DNA from: Bacillota bacterium
GTDB taxonomy: Bacteria; Bacillota_I; Bacilli_A; MOL361; Turicibacteraceae
NCBI GenBank assembly: GCA_003486705.1
Contig: DNGE01000117.1
Coordinates: 1-14,507, forward strand
Reading direction: 5' to 3'
DNA: 14,507 nt
Shown here: positions 12,958 to 14,507 of the stretch, one piece after another
Position numbering within the stretch: the first letter of the stretch is position 1
How the letters are laid out: every line of letters begins with the position of its first letter
Made by a program: the position numbers and the translations under genes
The notes under the pieces: generated by a model
What the model was told of the DNA's origin: nothing
The model's input: only the letters and a program-made list of their open reading frames with translations
Database searches by the model: none

Positions 12958-12971
12958 AGATAGCGTTTACA
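12958..12971 (+). promoter_or_regulatory. glpK: cre site overlapping the glpK transcription start
   Basis: AGATAGCGTTTACA matches the cre consensus TGWNANCGNTNWCA at 13 of 14 positions (A for the first T). It covers the predicted start near 12962, so CcpA binding would block initiation; this fits the known catabolite repression of glycerol use in Bacillota. Its minus-strand reading, TGTAAACGCTATCT, is nearly the same as the site before the galR-like gene. Confidence 0.7.
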
Positions 12972-12989
12972 GTATAGGGAGGAACACAT

Positions 12990-14477
12990 ATGAGTTTATT
13001 ACTAGCCATAGATCAAGGAACGACATCGACACGAGCGATTGTCTTTAATAAAAAAGGTGAAATAGTTGAACAAGCCCAAAGAGAGATTGAATGCTTATAT
13101 CCGCAACCAGGTTGGGTGGAGCAAGATGGAAATGAAATTTGGATTTCAACGTTATCCGTCGTTAGCACTGTTTTATTATCAGAAAAAGTTAATATTGATG
13201 AGATTAAAGGAATCGGAATAACGAATCAGCGTGAGACGACTATTATGTGGGATAAAGTCACAGGAAAGCCACTTTACCATGCGATTGTTTGGCAATCTCG
13301 TCAAACAGAAGCCATTTGCGAGCAGTGGAAAGCAGCTGGTTATGAGGAAATGGTGAAAGAAAAAACTGGGTTATTGATTGACCCTTATTTCTCTGCTTCT
13401 AAAATTAGATGGATGCTGGATCATGTGGATGGACTACAAGAAAAAATCGAAGCGGGTAGGGTTCTATTTGGAACCGTTGATAGTTATTTAGTTTGGAAAT
13501 TATCAGGTGGAAAAGCTCATATAACAGATGTGACGAATGCCTCGCGTACGATGTTATTTAATATCCATACGGAATGTTGGGATGAAGAATTGTTAAATGT
13601 GTTTAATATTCCATCAAGCATCTTACCAGAGGTGAAGCAAACGTCAGAAATCTATGCCCATACGGTTGATTTTATAACCGGTAAACCCTTACCGCTTGCG
13701 TGTGTTTGTGGTGATCAACAAGCCGCATTATTTGGCCAAGCTTGTTTTGATAAGGGAAATGTAAAAAACACATACGGAACCGGATGTTTTGTCTTAATGA
13801 ATACAGGTCAGATTCCTGTTAAATCGGAGCATGGTCTCTTAACCACGATCGCTTGGAAAATGAATAACCAAACGTATTATGCGTTAGAAGGCAGCGTCTT
13901 TATTGGAGGAAGTGCCATTCAGTGGTTACGAGATGGATTAAGAATGGTTAAAGATGCTAAAGACTCTGAAATGTATGCGAACAGGGTTGAAGATTGTGGA
14001 GGGGTTTATGTTGTTCCAACGTTTGTCGGTCTTGGAACCCCATATTGGGATAGTGAAGTACGAGGCGGAGTACTCGGATTGACGCGCGGGACTTCAAAAG
14101 AACATTTTATTCGTGCGACACTTGAGGCCATTGCGTATCAAAGTAAAGATGTTATTACCGCCATGGAAGCTGACTTAAATGATGCTATTGCATTTGTTAA
14201 AGTGGATGGAGGGGCAACCAAGAATGACTTTTTAATGCAATTTCAAAGTGATATTTTAGGTGTTGAAGTGGTAAAACCAGCGGTAACCGAAACAACAGCT
14301 TTAGGGGCGGCTTATTTAGCGGGACTCGCAACTGGGGTTTATCAAGACACAGATGAAATTAAGGCGTTGTGGCTAGCTAAAACAAGCTATGAACCTAAAT
14401 TTAGTGACGAGTTACGAAATCATTTATACAATGGATGGCAAAAAGCAATTGAAGCCGTTCGAATCTTCAAGTTTTAA
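12990..14477 (+). CDS. glpK: Glycerol kinase
   Basis: A cytosolic FGGY-family kinase (495 aa, typical length) that phosphorylates glycerol to sn-glycerol-3-phosphate with ATP. Visible motifs: DQGTTSTRAIVF (residues 8-19), ITNQRETT (77-84) and WQSRQT (101-106) of the glycerol site, GDQQAALFGQ (241-250, catalytic Asp242), NTYGTGCF (260-267), the FGGY_C region GSAIQWLRDGLR (307-318), and signature VDGGATKNDFLMQF (406-419). ATG 12990 follows AGGGAGG (12976-12982) at 7 bases. The segment IYAHTVDFITGKPLP (221-235) has Phe228 where I recall the HPr-phosphorylated His in Bacillus and Enterococcus GlpK. No glpF, glpD or glpO is in the window, though the sequence ends 30 bases after the stop. It is probably repressed by CcpA through the upstream cre. 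Confidence 0.96.
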   Translation: MSLLLAIDQGTTSTRAIVFNKKGEIVEQAQREIECLYPQPGWVEQDGNEIWISTLSVVSTVLLSEKVNIDEIKGIGITNQRETTIMWDKVTGKPLYHAIVWQSRQTEAICEQWKAAGYEEMVKEKTGLLIDPYFSASKIRWMLDHVDGLQEKIEAGRVLFGTVDSYLVWKLSGGKAHITDVTNASRTMLFNIHTECWDEELLNVFNIPSSILPEVKQTSEIYAHTVDFITGKPLPLACVCGDQQAALFGQACFDKGNVKNTYGTGCFVLMNTGQIPVKSEHGLLTTIAWKMNNQTYYALEGSVFIGGSAIQWLRDGLRMVKDAKDSEMYANRVEDCGGVYVVPTFVGLGTPYWDSEVRGGVLGLTRGTSKEHFIRATLEAIAYQSKDVITAMEADLNDAIAFVKVDGGATKNDFLMQFQSDILGVEVVKPAVTETTALGAAYLAGLATGVYQDTDEIKALWLAKTSYEPKFSDELRNHLYNGWQKAIEAVRIFKF

Positions 14478-14507
14478 AATAAAATAACAATGTAAAGGAT
14501 TGTGAGT

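Larger units (their letters stand above)
12297..12989. other. Large intergenic region between the galR-like gene and glpK
   Basis: A gap of about 0.7 kb with no supported protein gene on either strand; all frames are short. From 12297 to about 12540 I see nothing identifiable. From 12543 to 12680 there is a minus-strand promoter and terminator pair framing a possible small RNA. TAACAA (12687-12692) and TTGTTA (12699-12704) form an inverted repeat just upstream of that promoter. GATGTCAA is repeated directly at 12765-12772 and 12783-12790. The glpK promoter and cre occupy the last 60 bases. Confidence 0.6.

Noticed and set aside
14494..14507. Start of another gene after glpK (AAAGG followed by GTG at 14502)
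   Set aside because: The spacing is only 3 bases and just two codons remain in the window, so nothing can be supported.

Overview
The window is a low-GC, Gram-positive-type (Bacillota) chromosome segment. Genes have strong AGGAGG-like ribosome binding sites, Leu is mostly TTA, and intrinsic terminators are frequent. Gene content (MdxF/MdxG-type maltodextrin permeases, PgcA-type phosphoglucomutase, B. subtilis-type ManA, GalR-like regulator) fits the Bacilli/Erysipelotrichia side of the phylum. A Turicibacter-like organism is my best guess, but the sequence alone does not prove it. No mobile element, CRISPR array, rRNA or tRNA was seen.

Layout. (1) 1-2681: the 3' end of a probable maltodextrin-binding protein gene, a terminator, a long regulatory gap with two operator-like dyads, then malF-malG and a terminator. 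No ATPase gene is present here. (2) 2764-4476: two tRNA wobble-modification genes, queG and trmL, ending in a terminator shared with a convergent DUF3892 gene (4478-4705, minus). (3) 4706-8773: manA, a LacX-type aldose 1-epimerase and pgcA (alpha-phosphoglucomutase), with an unusual manA leader and an extended -10 promoter before pgcA. (4) 8774-10135: a regulatory gap with two TGTAAACG operators, then a strange protein: an IF2 N-terminal domain, a Lys/Glu-rich linker and only the N-terminal half of a glycogen synthase. (5) 10151-12296, minus strand: a GalR-like LacI-family regulator and galM in one operon, converging on region 4 at a bidirectional terminator. (6) 12297-12989: a 0.7-kb gap with a candidate small RNA gene on the minus strand and the glpK promoter. 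(7) glpK, 12990-14477.

The genes share a theme of hexose and glycerol entry into glycolysis: maltodextrin uptake, glucose-1-P to glucose-6-P (PgcA), mannose-6-P to fructose-6-P (ManA), sugar anomer interconversion (two mutarotase-fold enzymes) and glycerol phosphorylation (GlpK). Operator-like dyads built on TGTAA or TGTAAACG lie before malF, the half-synthase gene, the galR-like gene and glpK. They suggest control by CcpA and/or a LacI-family repressor.

Most interesting points: the IF2_N/half-glycogen-synthase fusion, which lacks the C-terminal catalytic domain yet is intact and separately terminated; a possible ~97-nt small RNA with a consensus -35 box and its own terminator; the shared operator half-site; and a GlpK that appears to lack the regulatory phospho-histidine known from other Gram-positive bacteria.
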